Assembly: GCA_900469445.1 (NCBI GenBank)
Contig: UBXM01000001.1
Location: 62,001 to 126,000 of the forward strand
Length of the DNA stretch: 64,000 bases
Direction of reading: 5' to 3'
DNA from: Hyphomicrobiales bacterium
GTDB lineage: Bacteria; Pseudomonadota; Alphaproteobacteria; Rhizobiales; Rhizobiaceae
Shown in pieces: positions 18,379 through 27,027 of the stretch. The translations under genes and the position numbers were made by a program. The notes under the pieces were generated by a model. It saw nothing but the letters and a program-made list of their open reading frames with translations, was not told the DNA's origin and ran no database searches. Each line of letters begins with the position of its first letter. The first letter of the stretch is position 1.

Positions 18379-19104
18379 TCACTTCACGGAGACAGCATCC
18401 TTCGGCGCACGATCGATGAAGCGCCGGGCAAGCAGCCAGCAGCCAGCCGCCCAGACGGCACCGGCGCACCAGCCGCCCAACACGTCCGTCGGATAATGGA
18501 CGCCGAGATAAAGGCGAGACAAGCCGATAATCAGCGTCAGGAAAATACCGGCCGCTATCAAGAATATCCGCGTGGCGCGATATTGTTCCGCACGTGAAAG
18601 CAGCGCCGCCAGCGTCAGATAGGTGACCGCCGACAGCATCGCGTGACCGCTGGGAAAGCTCATGTCGTGAACCTCCACCAGATGTGGCACGATATCCGGC
18701 CGCGCCCGCGCCACACCGAGCTTGAGGACGCTGCTCACCAGCCAGCCACCGGCAATCGAAAGAAACATGAACACCGCGATCGCTCTCTGGCGAGCCAAGA
18801 GAAGATAGACGACTGCGAGAATGGTCATCAATGACAGAACCGTGACGCCGCCAAGCGCAGTAATATCGCCGACGGCATGGGCGAACCAGGAGGGGCCGAT
18901 TGGGATGGCAAGATCCGCGGTGCGCCTCAGCGCCAGCAGGATTTCCTCGTCAAAGGCATGCGTATCCCCCTCCAGAACCTCGCCGGTCAGCGTCAGGAAC
19001 GCGAAGATCCCACCAGCCATCAAGGCAAAGGTGATGAGGCCCAGGGGCTCGAAGGTCATGAACCGGTCGAGAAACCTCTGACGAATACGCTGATGCAATG
19101 GCAT
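18379..19104 (-). CDS. PAP2 family membrane phosphatase
   Basis: 241 residues with about six membrane segments. The three phosphatase motifs are complete: KLGVARARP, SFPSGHA and SRLYLGVHYPTD, with the two catalytic histidines in motifs 2 and 3. It probably dephosphorylates a lipid such as phosphatidic acid or undecaprenyl pyrophosphate at the periplasmic face. The ATG at 19104 precedes the first transmembrane region closely and is preferred to a start at 19245. Confidence 0.85.
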   Translation of the reverse strand: MPLHQRIRQRFLDRFMTFEPLGLITFALMAGGIFAFLTLTGEVLEGDTHAFDEEILLALRRTADLAIPIGPSWFAHAVGDITALGGVTVLSLMTILAVVYLLLARQRAIAVFMFLSIAGGWLVSSVLKLGVARARPDIVPHLVEVHDMSFPSGHAMLSAVTYLTLAALLSRAEQYRATRIFLIAAGIFLTLIIGLSRLYLGVHYPTDVLGGWCAGAVWAAGCWLLARRFIDRAPKDAVSVK

Positions 19105-19367
19105 GCTCTCTCGCTGTCTGATCGATATCCAATCTAGATAGGACAAAGACGCCGCCACACAAGAATTCGGCACATCGGTAAAAACCATTCTGCCCGACCA
19201 GCCCTGCCCGCCACATATTGACGTTTCGCGCGTCCTGACGATCATCGGCGTCGGCGCGATCCCGCCTGCCTTGATTCTGAGGACTTCGATCCGAAATCCC
19301 GATGCGGTTCGTGGATCGACGGGCGAGACCGGCGGAAAGATGAATCGGACGGAAAAAGGAGAACCTG

Positions 19368-19790
19368 ATGCCGCAGACGATGCTTTCCCTGTCCACCCAT
19401 GGCCAAGGGCTTTACGAATTCACCGATCAGGCAGACGCTTTCGTCCGCAATCATCACATCGGTCAGGGACTTCTCACCGTCTTTGTCCGGCACACCTCCT
19501 GCTCCCTGCTCATTCAGGAAAACGCCGACCCCGACGTGCAGAGAGATCTCAAAACCTTCTTCGGCCGACTGGTTCCTCCGTCGATCCATCCTGACATGAG
19601 CTGGGTCATCCACACGGCGGAAGGGCCGGATGACATGCCGGCCCATATCAAGGCCGCCTTGACGGCGGTCTCGATCGGCATTCCGGTCAATGCAGGACGC
19701 CTCATGCTCGGCACATGGCAGGGCATTTATCTCTTCGAACATCGCGACCAACCGCATCGCCGCGAGATCGTTCTCCACCTTTCGGCCTGA
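19368..19790 (+). CDS. YjbQ family protein (UPF0047)
   Basis: 140 residues. Motifs VFVRHTSCSLLIQENADPDV, HPDMSWVIHTAEGPDDMPAHIKAALT and GTWQGIYLFEHRDQPHRREIVLHL define this small family. Members have shown weak secondary thiamine-phosphate synthase activity; the physiological role is unclear. GGAGAA precedes the ATG. Single gene. Confidence 0.9.
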   Translation: MPQTMLSLSTHGQGLYEFTDQADAFVRNHHIGQGLLTVFVRHTSCSLLIQENADPDVQRDLKTFFGRLVPPSIHPDMSWVIHTAEGPDDMPAHIKAALTAVSIGIPVNAGRLMLGTWQGIYLFEHRDQPHRREIVLHLSA

Positions 19791-19925
19791 TCGGAATCAC
19801 CCGTTTGCGCGCTGAACCGAACCTGAACGCACCTTTGGGTATCCGTTCAGGCGGCCCTGCCTAATGTCCGGATATCGCCTGCTGATGCGGCGAACAGAAA
19901 AACTGCTGCAATCGAAGGATCACCC

Positions 19926-20279
19926 ATGACCAGCTTGCTCACCAGGATCGGACTTGCCGCACTCGTCGCCCTCAGCGGTATCTCGGCTACGGCCACGACA
20001 GCCGCCGCCTCGGATCGCGGCTTCGGCATCAACGGCAATGGCATTTATGTCCAGTATTACGACCGGCATCATGATCGCGATCGCGACTGGCGCCGTCACC
20101 ATGGCCGCCCGGGCTGCTCGCCGTCTCGTGCACTCAACAAGGCGGAGCGTATGGGCCTGAGGCGCGTCCGCATCGTTGACGCTTCCCGCCGCGCAATCGT
20201 CGTCGTCGGCCGCGATCGGCACGGTCGTGACCGCGTCGTCTTCGCCAACGAGCGCGGCTGCCCTATCATTCGTCGCTAA
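19926..20279 (+). CDS. Small secreted basic protein, unknown function
   Basis: 117 residues. Residues 1-27 look like a signal peptide (TSLLTRIGLAALVALSGIS, cleavage near TAAAS). The mature part is rich in Asp/Arg/His (DRHHDRDRDWRRHHG) and ends with paired basic segments. I do not recognise a characterised family. A bidirectional terminator follows. An imperfect palindrome CCTGAACG/CGTTCAGG (19822-19851) lies upstream, of unknown meaning. Confidence 0.65.
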   Translation: MTSLLTRIGLAALVALSGISATATTAAASDRGFGINGNGIYVQYYDRHHDRDRDWRRHHGRPGCSPSRALNKAERMGLRRVRIVDASRRAIVVVGRDRHGRDRVVFANERGCPIIRR

Positions 20280-20318
20280 AGGCCCTTCTCCGAACTGGAG
20301 ATAGCTCGAATTCAAACA

Positions 20319-20350
20319 AACAACCCGGCCAGGAAACTGGCCGGGTTGTT
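20319..20350. terminator. Bidirectional hairpin terminator
   Basis: AACAACCCGGCCAG (20319-20332) pairs perfectly over 14 bases with CTGGCCGGGTTGTT (20337-20350) around a GAAA loop. It stands between two convergent genes and has A-rich and T-containing flanks, so it can serve both. Confidence 0.85.
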
Positions 20351-20376
20351 CGTTTTGGTCGCTGCGCAGAAAGAAC

Positions 20377-21120
20377 TTACTGCTGCAGCGAGAAGGTGAC
20401 GTTGACGGTAACCGAATAGGTGCTCTCGCCGGCAGCGACAGGAACCGAATCCGAAGCCATTTCCTTTGCCATCGCCATGCGCATCATCGGCTGAGCCATC
20501 GGGCGAACGGAGTTTTCGCTCATCTCGATGATCCGGCCAAGTTTGACGCCGGCGGCTTCCGTCAGGGTCTTGGCCTTGGCAAGAGCCTGGGCAACGGCCT
20601 TTTTGCGAGCCTCGGTCAGGGCAGCCTCGGGATTGTCGTTGGTAAAGCTGATCTGTCCCCCTTCGTTGACGCCGAGCTTGACCGACTGGTCGAGAAGCGC
20701 ACCGAGCTTCGAAAGATCCCGCACCCGCACGGTCAACGCATTGCTGACCTGATAACCGATGATCTTGCCGGGCTCCGAATTGCCTTCCTTTGCTTCCGTC
20801 TGCTCATGACGCGGAAAGATCTGGAACTGGCTGGTCTGGATATCCCGTTCCTCGACACCACGTTCGCGCAGTGCGCCGACGACATTGCGCATCGCGGCAT
20901 TATTGGCCGTCAGCGCGGCTTCCGCCGTCTCCGCCTGCTGCAGCACCGTCAGCGAAAGGATGGCCATATCCGGCACGACAGCGGTCTCGCCCTCGCCCGA
21001 TACGTTGATCTGCGCTTCGCGCGGCTGGTTTTCCTGAGCGAAAGCGCTGCTGGACAAGGGACCGGCAAGCACCATGGGCACGATGAGTGCGGCATAAGCA
21101 AAATGGGTGAAAGGCTTCAT
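20377..21120 (-). CDS. SIMPL (DUF541) domain periplasmic protein
   Basis: 247 residues. Residues 1-30 form a signal peptide (FAYAALIVPMVLAG then SSSAFAQ). The rest is a SIMPL domain: INVSGEGETAVVPDMAILSLTV, TSQFQIFPRHE, YQVSNALTVRVRDLSKLGALLD and a final TYSVTVNVTFSL. Relatives are BP26 of Brucella and YggE, linked to oxidative stress and channel-like oligomers in the periplasm. The ATG at 21120 follows AAGGAAG and starts directly at the signal peptide. Confidence 0.87.
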   Translation of the reverse strand: MKPFTHFAYAALIVPMVLAGPLSSSAFAQENQPREAQINVSGEGETAVVPDMAILSLTVLQQAETAEAALTANNAAMRNVVGALRERGVEERDIQTSQFQIFPRHEQTEAKEGNSEPGKIIGYQVSNALTVRVRDLSKLGALLDQSVKLGVNEGGQISFTNDNPEAALTEARKKAVAQALAKAKTLTEAAGVKLGRIIEMSENSVRPMAQPMMRMAMAKEMASDSVPVAAGESTYSVTVNVTFSLQQ

Positions 21121-21335
21121 CGGTTCTTCCTTGTGTTCTTCTCTAAATTCCGATCGGCCCATCTGCCGCAAGCAAAAAGCGATGGGACGAGAGCGGTTCG
21201 CTGGCAATACGGGACCTTACCTGCAGGTTCATTGTGAAGCTATTGCGGCAAGCGCTTGTGACCGGTGAAGAATTACGTTAGAGCGGGCGTCAAGGTGAGA
21301 CGAACCATTGCGTCACACCACTGCCCTAACCGGCA

Positions 21336-21411
21336 GGGCCTGTAGCTCAATGGTTAGAGCCGGCGGCTCATAACCGCTTGGTTGGGGGTTCGAGTCCCTC
21401 CGGGCCCACCA
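21336..21411 (+). tRNA. tRNA with CAT anticodon (tRNA-Ile2 or elongator tRNA-Met)
   Basis: A full cloverleaf can be drawn: acceptor GGGCCTG/CGGGCCC, D arm GCTC...GAGC, anticodon loop CTCATAA with CAT at positions 34-36, T arm GGGGG TTCGAGT CCCTC, and an encoded CCA end (21409-21411). CAT may be Met or lysidine-modified Ile. The variable region and anticodon-stem 3' side resemble tRNA-Ile2 as I remember it, but this is not decisive. The prophage begins 31 bases after its end. Confidence 0.9.
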
Positions 21412-21436
21412 TTTTTCCACGAAATACTCGGTAAAA

Positions 21437-21441
21437 ACTAT
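21437..21441. repeat. 5-bp target duplication, copy next to the phage right end
   Basis: ACTAT directly precedes the TG terminus of the prophage at 21442; an identical ACTAT follows the CA terminus at 62414-62418. A 5-bp duplication is what Mu-type transposition leaves. Confidence 0.8.
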
Positions 21442-21491
21442 TGTAGCCGGACGCGACTTTTCGGAATTTTGACACGAGGTTTCGGAATTTT
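21442..21491 (+). other. Phage right end (attR) with two transposase-type sites
   Basis: The terminus TGTAGCCGGACGCGAC is followed by TTTCGGAATTTT at 21459-21470 and again at 21480-21491. The repeats are 21 bases apart, two helical turns, like the R1/R2 MuA sites of phage Mu. CGGAAT falls at positions 21-26 from the end, exactly as at the other end. Confidence 0.75.
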
Positions 21492-21618
21492 TATTTTTCC
21501 AGACCTGTCACTTGCGGCATTCTCAAAGACCGTTTGAGGCCCCTTCAAAGCACCTGACTTCCAGAATCAATACTAATCCTCTTAACCTCCTGCGCATCTC
21601 TTCAACAGGATCGAACGG

Positions 21619-21870
21619 ATGCAGGATATTCTGGGATGGGTTCCAATCGTTGCCAACGCTTGTGCCGCCCTGTGCTGGCTGCGTTCCGGAATAGTGAAGA
21701 CCCCTATCCGCTATTCGACCAGCGGAATGACGTTTGCCACCGCCGCCTCAAAAAACGAACCGCCTAAGCTGGATCCGATTGTGGTGGCGATGCGGCTTCA
21801 GTCGCGTTGGTCCGCTGCTGGCGCAGCTTTCGCCTGTGTGGCGGCCGCCTTCCAAGTTTTCTACCACTAA
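21619..21870 (+). CDS. Small two-segment membrane protein, unknown function
   Basis: 83 residues with hydrophobic segments near residues 3-23 and 66-82, separated by a polar loop, so a membrane hairpin is likely. No family recognised. It is the first of four outward-facing genes between the phage right end and the tail fibre, where transposable phages usually keep non-essential accessory genes. Its small size and membrane nature fit a toxin, holin-like or exclusion role, but nothing shows which. Confidence 0.55.
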   Translation: MQDILGWVPIVANACAALCWLRSGIVKTPIRYSTSGMTFATAASKNEPPKLDPIVVAMRLQSRWSAAGAAFACVAAAFQVFYH

Positions 21871-21890
21871 CAGATCACGTCGGAGCGAGC

Positions 21891-22364
21891 ATGCACTACC
21901 ACGTCAGCGAAAAGGACTGGAATGTCGGCGCGGTGATAACGCCTGGGAATTTCGGCAATCAGATCATCTATGCGTCGCAGCCATCACTCAAGATCACCGG
22001 GACCGAGGTTGAGGTTGGGCCTTGGGTTCGAAATCTGATGTGGGAAGCCGCCCTTGAGGCAAGCCGGGTCGTTTCAGCTCCGAATGCCCCTGGAAGGGGC
22101 TCAATCGTCTTCCTCAGCGAAACCCTCGACCTTGCACGCCGCTTCCGAGACAAGATGCCAGCCGGCAAGAAGATCTATCGGACTAGCCCAGCGGATCACG
22201 GGGCGAGATCACACCGCGGGGATTTTGCAGTCTTCGAGAATGTCCCCGAGCCGCTCTTTAGCGTTATGGCGGAGCGCTGCCATCTATACTGGACGAACAC
22301 CACGCCAGCCATACCAGAGCTTCTCTGGGAGGGCGATGTCATCGTCGAAGAGCTAATCGAATGA
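21891..22364 (+). CDS. Unknown protein, possibly DUF2441-like
   Basis: 157 residues beginning HYHVSEKDWNVGAVITPGNFGNQI, with a LEASRVVSAPNAPGRGSIVFLSETLDLARRF middle and KIYRTSPAD. The opening recalls DUF2441 and other proteins with ADP-ribosyltransferase-like folds, but the match is from memory and weak. The ATG at 21891 has GGAG five bases upstream. It begins 20 bases after the small membrane gene and is probably co-transcribed with it. Confidence 0.6.
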   Translation: MHYHVSEKDWNVGAVITPGNFGNQIIYASQPSLKITGTEVEVGPWVRNLMWEAALEASRVVSAPNAPGRGSIVFLSETLDLARRFRDKMPAGKKIYRTSPADHGARSHRGDFAVFENVPEPLFSVMAERCHLYWTNTTPAIPELLWEGDVIVEELIE

Positions 22365-22554
22365 TGGAAGCTGGAGATCTCCGGCGCTCTGCAAAGTGAG
22401 CTACAGATCGACTGTGGTTGGCCGGCCCCTGGGATTTGCACCCTGCCCTCCGAAGACTACGGCATATATAGCGCAAACTCGCTGACGCATAAACCCTGTC
22501 GACTCTGACGCTGAGCGATGTCTCAATACGAGTTCTAGGCACAGGGGGAGAATC

Positions 22555-23565
22555 ATGGGGCAGAAGCCGCGTAAACTGACGCAGCAAGAGGAACTGGTCA
22601 CAGCGTTCAGTAGGTCGACCATCACCGCCGCGGCGACTTTCCACCCGCAACTATGGAGCGATGGAAAAGAACCAGCAGACATGGTCATCGTCATTGGCCG
22701 AGCACTGCTCCTTTTCAATATGACCGCATCCAAAAACTACTTCGAAAATCTCTCTTCGCATAACGTCGTTCAGGCGCGTGACCGCATCAACCAATGGCGA
22801 GGCGGAAAGCAGCTGCGCGGTAAAAACCAATGGCGCTCGTTCGCAATCGGCTACGACGACGTCGATTACATTGCAGTTATCAGCGTCGTGGAAGGCCCCC
22901 ATGCGGCGGCGCAGTTCCACGATCTCGCAGATTGGGATCTCCCCGAGAAAGTTAGAGTTTGCTTCACCCTCACCACAAAGGCGCTATCTCGCTTCGCTGA
23001 TTTGGGCGGCGGGGCAAGGGATATCCTTTCCCTAGCCCATGATCTCCGAGGGAAAGGCATCGTATCGGAAGCAGCCTGCCAGGATATGATAACTGACCGG
23101 TTTCGAATCGCAGTTGAAATGAAGGACGCCCTAATTACGCAACGTCCAGTAAGGTTCTCTCACATGAGAAAAGCTGGTCAGAAAGTTCCATTCTTTGAGT
23201 ACGTGCTGCACCTGATGTTTATGCCTCGACAGCAAGAAGCTGGGGTGTTGGCTGACTTCGCTGATCTTGATTGGAACGATCTTTCGAGTGCTGCTGCCTT
23301 CGCTACCGTCAACCTTGCCTGGATGGAAAACAAGCCGACGGGATCTCTGGTGTTTAAGGAAATCGGAGAGGCATCGAAATTTGGATTGATCATTTCAACA
23401 AACATGCAGGGAGCAAGGGCCTTTCTAGCAGACAACCAAGACCGATTGTCTCAACTGTCCTTCTACATGCTGTTGAACCTCATGCCGGGTCATATCTCGC
23501 CAATGATTATGAAAAACCCGGAAATCCGCTCTCAGAATACCGAACATCTGCTTGCGAGCATGTAG
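22555..23565 (+). CDS. Unknown right-end accessory protein
   Basis: 336 residues, soluble, no transmembrane segment and no recognised motif. GGGGGAG precedes the ATG at 22555. Base composition is more AT-rich than the phage structural genes, a sign of separate acquisition. It is followed after 46 bases by a gene with an R-x4-H motif, and the two may form a functional pair. No function is assigned. Confidence 0.65.
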   Translation: MGQKPRKLTQQEELVTAFSRSTITAAATFHPQLWSDGKEPADMVIVIGRALLLFNMTASKNYFENLSSHNVVQARDRINQWRGGKQLRGKNQWRSFAIGYDDVDYIAVISVVEGPHAAAQFHDLADWDLPEKVRVCFTLTTKALSRFADLGGGARDILSLAHDLRGKGIVSEAACQDMITDRFRIAVEMKDALITQRPVRFSHMRKAGQKVPFFEYVLHLMFMPRQQEAGVLADFADLDWNDLSSAAAFATVNLAWMENKPTGSLVFKEIGEASKFGLIISTNMQGARAFLADNQDRLSQLSFYMLLNLMPGHISPMIMKNPEIRSQNTEHLLASM

Positions 23566-23611
23566 TCTGGTCGAGCGGCGATCGACACTGTCGTTCATTC
23601 AAGGAGGCGTT

Positions 23612-24412
23612 ATGACAATCAGGAAGCGTTACGATGAAGCAGTTCAGCTTTTCCAGTCCGGTGCGATCGAACCTTCGCTCATCTTAGCCTTGGTCGCTAC
23701 CGCGGCGGCAGCGGAACTTTACAGAAAGAAAATCACTAATGGCGCGCCTAAAAATTCGAAAAAAGGTGACGATACCCGCTATTTTAAAGAATATGTGAAT
23801 CAAATGGGTCTCGATAAGATCATTATGATCGAGGACAAGCCGATCCCCCTAGCCCACATTCTTTACAAACAACTGAGGTGCGAAGCCATCCACGAAGCGG
23901 TAGTGAACAGCGCCGTATTCGTGGACGAAGACTGTCTTGTCAGGGTGGATGGAGAGGTTGTGAAATACGGCCGCCAATTGGTGCCGGCGCTACTAGATCA
24001 CATTAGGAACGACGCAAATCTTCGAGATCAGTTCCGCGATCAACTGACGCCTTTCGAAAACATTATCGAGCCTCCGGCCGGCGTCGATCGTGAAGCATTC
24101 TCGCGGGAAATCAAAACGCGTTTCAGCATTGACGGACTGGACTATTGGATGATTGAACAGGTCGTAACGATGCTGCGACCAGAGCGCTTAAAGGATCTCA
24201 GCAAAGACGAGTTGGATCAGGAATTTCGCATAAATCTAATTCCCAGCCTTGAGGCTGGGGGCCAAGACGGGCAATTCTTCGGAACACTGGCAAGTTATGA
24301 TTCCGGGATCTTCGATCGGGATGATCGGCGGCTGACAGAGAAAGGCTTCAACGTATTTCGCGCGATAAGCTCGAACTACGTCACAATCGACGCTGGCCCA
24401 CCTTTCCCCTGA
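23612..24412 (+). CDS. Unknown protein with HEPN-type R-x4-H motif
   Basis: 266 residues. KQLRCEAIHEA at residues 87-96 has Arg89 and His94 in the R-x4-H spacing of HEPN ribonucleases, inside a helical N-terminal half; the C-terminal half is unrecognised. HEPN proteins are frequent toxin or anti-phage effectors. A perfect AAGGAGG precedes the ATG at 23612. The stop lies nine bases from the stop of the converging tail-fibre gene. The HEPN assignment needs a profile search. Confidence 0.65.
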   Translation: MTIRKRYDEAVQLFQSGAIEPSLILALVATAAAAELYRKKITNGAPKNSKKGDDTRYFKEYVNQMGLDKIIMIEDKPIPLAHILYKQLRCEAIHEAVVNSAVFVDEDCLVRVDGEVVKYGRQLVPALLDHIRNDANLRDQFRDQLTPFENIIEPPAGVDREAFSREIKTRFSIDGLDYWMIEQVVTMLRPERLKDLSKDELDQEFRINLIPSLEAGGQDGQFFGTLASYDSGIFDRDDRRLTEKGFNVFRAISSNYVTIDAGPPFP

Positions 24413-24421
24413 TGCCGTCTC

Positions 24422-27019
24422 TCAACCTAAAGCGACTAATGCCGGTTCCGGCACACCCGCAGTCAGCGTCTGCTGCTTACCGAAGTAGTCGAGGATCTTC
24501 GGGTTCAGGTACCCGGAAGCCGCCGAGATATTTGCGAATACTCCGCCCATCACAAACGCGCCTGGAATGGTCTCCGCGCCGGCAGCTCCCGTGTAATCTA
24601 TAATGCTGGCTGCAGGAAAATCCCATCCCTCATAAAGAGTGAAGCGCATCGCATCGCCGGTGCGGTATAGATAAAAGAGATATTTCTCAGCTCCATCCGC
24701 ATCGGGCGACTGAACGACCGTACCTGATGCCAACTGCGCGTAAGTGACGCCGCCGTTGTTCACGGTCCCGACATACAGTTGAATGTTGTTGGCAGCTCCC
24801 TTGTAGAGCATCAGGAAAGACTTGTTATCCCGATCGCCGAGTCGATTTAGATAGCTTGGGGTCCAGCCAAGGATGATGCCACAGGTTGAGGGAATAACGG
24901 CTCTGATGTAGAGTTGCGCGCGATCGCCATCCATAAGACCAATGACATTCGAAAAATCGGCCGCCTCTGGCATGAACACGACGGAGGCCCCCGCCTTTGT
25001 CCTATCTACCTCGACCAGGAGTTTCCCTTGGTCGCGGAGAGCATTGACCGGTATCGCATATCCGTAAGCGGACGCGTCGACACCATATTTTTCTCGACGC
25101 CAATCAACTGTCGATCGGATCTCGTAATGGCCGATAAAGTAATAAGGGCTATTGGCGACGTTGTGCTGGACGCGGTTCATCCCGTAGGCAAGCTTGCCAA
25201 CACGGTACGGAAGATCAACCCGCCCCCCATGTCTGTTGGCCGAGAAGCCGATACCGCTGGGAATACGGCTCGCCTTGATCGTTATGTTGGTGAAGTCGCG
25301 AATGACATGGCTCGGTTTCGTATAGGTCCCGAGATCAGCACTCTCGTAGTTTTCGTTCGCAACACCCCGGTAGATCAGCTCGGCGTCCGGATCTTCGTTC
25401 CAGATCCAGACATCGCCGGCCAGGCCGTCAGGCGTCAGCGCAGTGGCTGACCGGCCCGTGGTATAGACGGCCCCATCGCGCGACTGCTTGATCTGGTAAA
25501 TCTGGTTTTGACCGAGATAGTTGCGGTAGGCCGCATCGCTGTTGGAGATCCGCTGCGGACCGCGGCCCTCGACGCGCTCGACGAAGTTACGCATGAAGTA
25601 GCGGGCCATGGCCGCGCCCTTGAAGGCATGCCAGATATCACCGCCATGCAACGCATCGGCCTGGTTCTCGAAGGCGTTGTGAAGATCCTTGTTCACCGCC
25701 ATCCAGTTCCGAAGATCCCGGCCGATGTCGATAAGAGCAATCCCCATCTCCTGCGCAATGGCCGCTTTGGCAGCATCGACCATTTCGATGGTTTTGTAGC
25801 TGTCATAGCCTGCAGGATCGCTGCGCCACATAGGATCGCAGGTGACGAGGATGGGGATTACCCCAACCGACATCATAAGCCTGCAGGTCAATCGGGTTTC
25901 GTTGCAGAACTTGTCGAGCCACAAGGGATCGTTGACGCTGTCGAGAATATCGTTAGCCCCGAAACCAAGAGGAACCGCATATGGAGGGCCACCAGCAAAG
26001 GCGATGCAGTTGTTATAGACCGCCTTCATGAAGTTGCGACGGGCCCAGCCGTCACCCATCCGGCGGCCGGAATAGCCGCAGTTCATGACGCGGTAATTCT
26101 CGTTGGCGTAGTGAGGAGATAGTACCGTCGACATCCGATAAGGCCAGGCGTTCGGGGCATCGATGTTGTGGTCCGTCTCGCCGATGGCATCATTGTTGCT
26201 GTCGCGCGGATTGTTCGTCCAGTTGCTGGTGCCGTTGCCGTCCGTCGTGCTGTCGCCGAACGGTGCAATAACGGTCCGGTCCCCGCGACCAAGGCGAGCC
26301 GCGATCTTCTGCGGTGCCTGGCGCATATCGAACTTTTCCTTCCACTCCCACCAGCCGCCATTGGCAGAGGATGTGGACCCGTCCGGCAGGAAGCGGTCAG
26401 CTGTCCGGAAGGCAAGCCCAGAATACTCTCCGGTCGGCTGCGCCCCTGCGCGAACGTAAAGGCCGCCCCAACCATCTCCAGGCGACGAGAATCCGTTGAC
26501 CCGGATGGAGAGCATCCCCTGAGGGATAGAGAGAAGTGCCATGCCGGAAACGGCTGTGAAAATCGGAACGGTGCCCTGGCTGACTGCGTCTGAAGCATAG
26601 CCGGCAGCGAGATCGCGAGCGGCCTCAGCCGCCATGCGTTCGGTCGTGGCGAGCAGGCGCTCTGCAAGTGCATTGGCAGCAGCTGTCTCGGCTATGCTCT
26701 GCGGCAATGCGCTTAGGAACGCCCAACCGGCTGTCCGCTTCTCATAGACGCCCGCGCCAGCACCGCTGTAAGCGATCCCGATCGAACCGTTCGGGTAACT
26801 CCCGCCGACCGCCTGCAGCGAAGGAAGATCGGCGCGGATCACGGATGCCTTTGTAGCCAGGACAAGCGCGGCAAGCTGGTTTGCCAGTAGACCGGAGCCG
26901 GAAAGGGCCTTGGACAAACTTTCGAAGGGGACAAGGCCTGTCCCGGCCTGATTATTGCCGATGAGGTTTAGCGGGACGTCGATCAGACTGCTTATGTTGT
27001 TTGTTTTAACGCCAGTCAT
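24422..27019 (-). CDS. Tail fibre/tail-associated protein with SGNH-hydrolase domain
   Basis: 865 residues. The first 200 residues have tail-fibre character (glycine-rich segments, alanine-rich helix). Residues 250-480 form an SGNH esterase: nucleophile Ser257 in PFGDSTTD, the GANDILDS block III motif, and DALHGGD as the Asp/His block. The C-terminal part is beta-rich. It probably removes acyl groups from surface polysaccharide during adsorption. It is the last gene of the leftward late unit, eight bases after the J-like gene. Confidence 0.8.
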   Translation of the reverse strand: MTGVKTNNISSLIDVPLNLIGNNQAGTGLVPFESLSKALSGSGLLANQLAALVLATKASVIRADLPSLQAVGGSYPNGSIGIAYSGAGAGVYEKRTAGWAFLSALPQSIAETAAANALAERLLATTERMAAEAARDLAAGYASDAVSQGTVPIFTAVSGMALLSIPQGMLSIRVNGFSSPGDGWGGLYVRAGAQPTGEYSGLAFRTADRFLPDGSTSSANGGWWEWKEKFDMRQAPQKIAARLGRGDRTVIAPFGDSTTDGNGTSNWTNNPRDSNNDAIGETDHNIDAPNAWPYRMSTVLSPHYANENYRVMNCGYSGRRMGDGWARRNFMKAVYNNCIAFAGGPPYAVPLGFGANDILDSVNDPLWLDKFCNETRLTCRLMMSVGVIPILVTCDPMWRSDPAGYDSYKTIEMVDAAKAAIAQEMGIALIDIGRDLRNWMAVNKDLHNAFENQADALHGGDIWHAFKGAAMARYFMRNFVERVEGRGPQRISNSDAAYRNYLGQNQIYQIKQSRDGAVYTTGRSATALTPDGLAGDVWIWNEDPDAELIYRGVANENYESADLGTYTKPSHVIRDFTNITIKASRIPSGIGFSANRHGGRVDLPYRVGKLAYGMNRVQHNVANSPYYFIGHYEIRSTVDWRREKYGVDASAYGYAIPVNALRDQGKLLVEVDRTKAGASVVFMPEAADFSNVIGLMDGDRAQLYIRAVIPSTCGIILGWTPSYLNRLGDRDNKSFLMLYKGAANNIQLYVGTVNNGGVTYAQLASGTVVQSPDADGAEKYLFYLYRTGDAMRFTLYEGWDFPAASIIDYTGAAGAETIPGAFVMGGVFANISAASGYLNPKILDYFGKQQTLTAGVPEPALVALG

Positions 27020-27027
27020 TCATGCCT

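Noticed and set aside
19822..19851. Palindrome CCTGAACG/CGTTCAGG as a terminator or LexA box
   Set aside because: There is no T run, and the spacing does not match GAAC-N7-GAAC or GTTC-N7-GTTC. Meaning unknown.
21336..21411. tRNA 3' end as the phage attachment site
   Set aside because: The phage starts 31 bases beyond the tRNA, no copy of the tRNA end occurs at the other boundary, and the phage encodes a DDE transposase rather than an integrase. Closeness to the tRNA appears to be chance.
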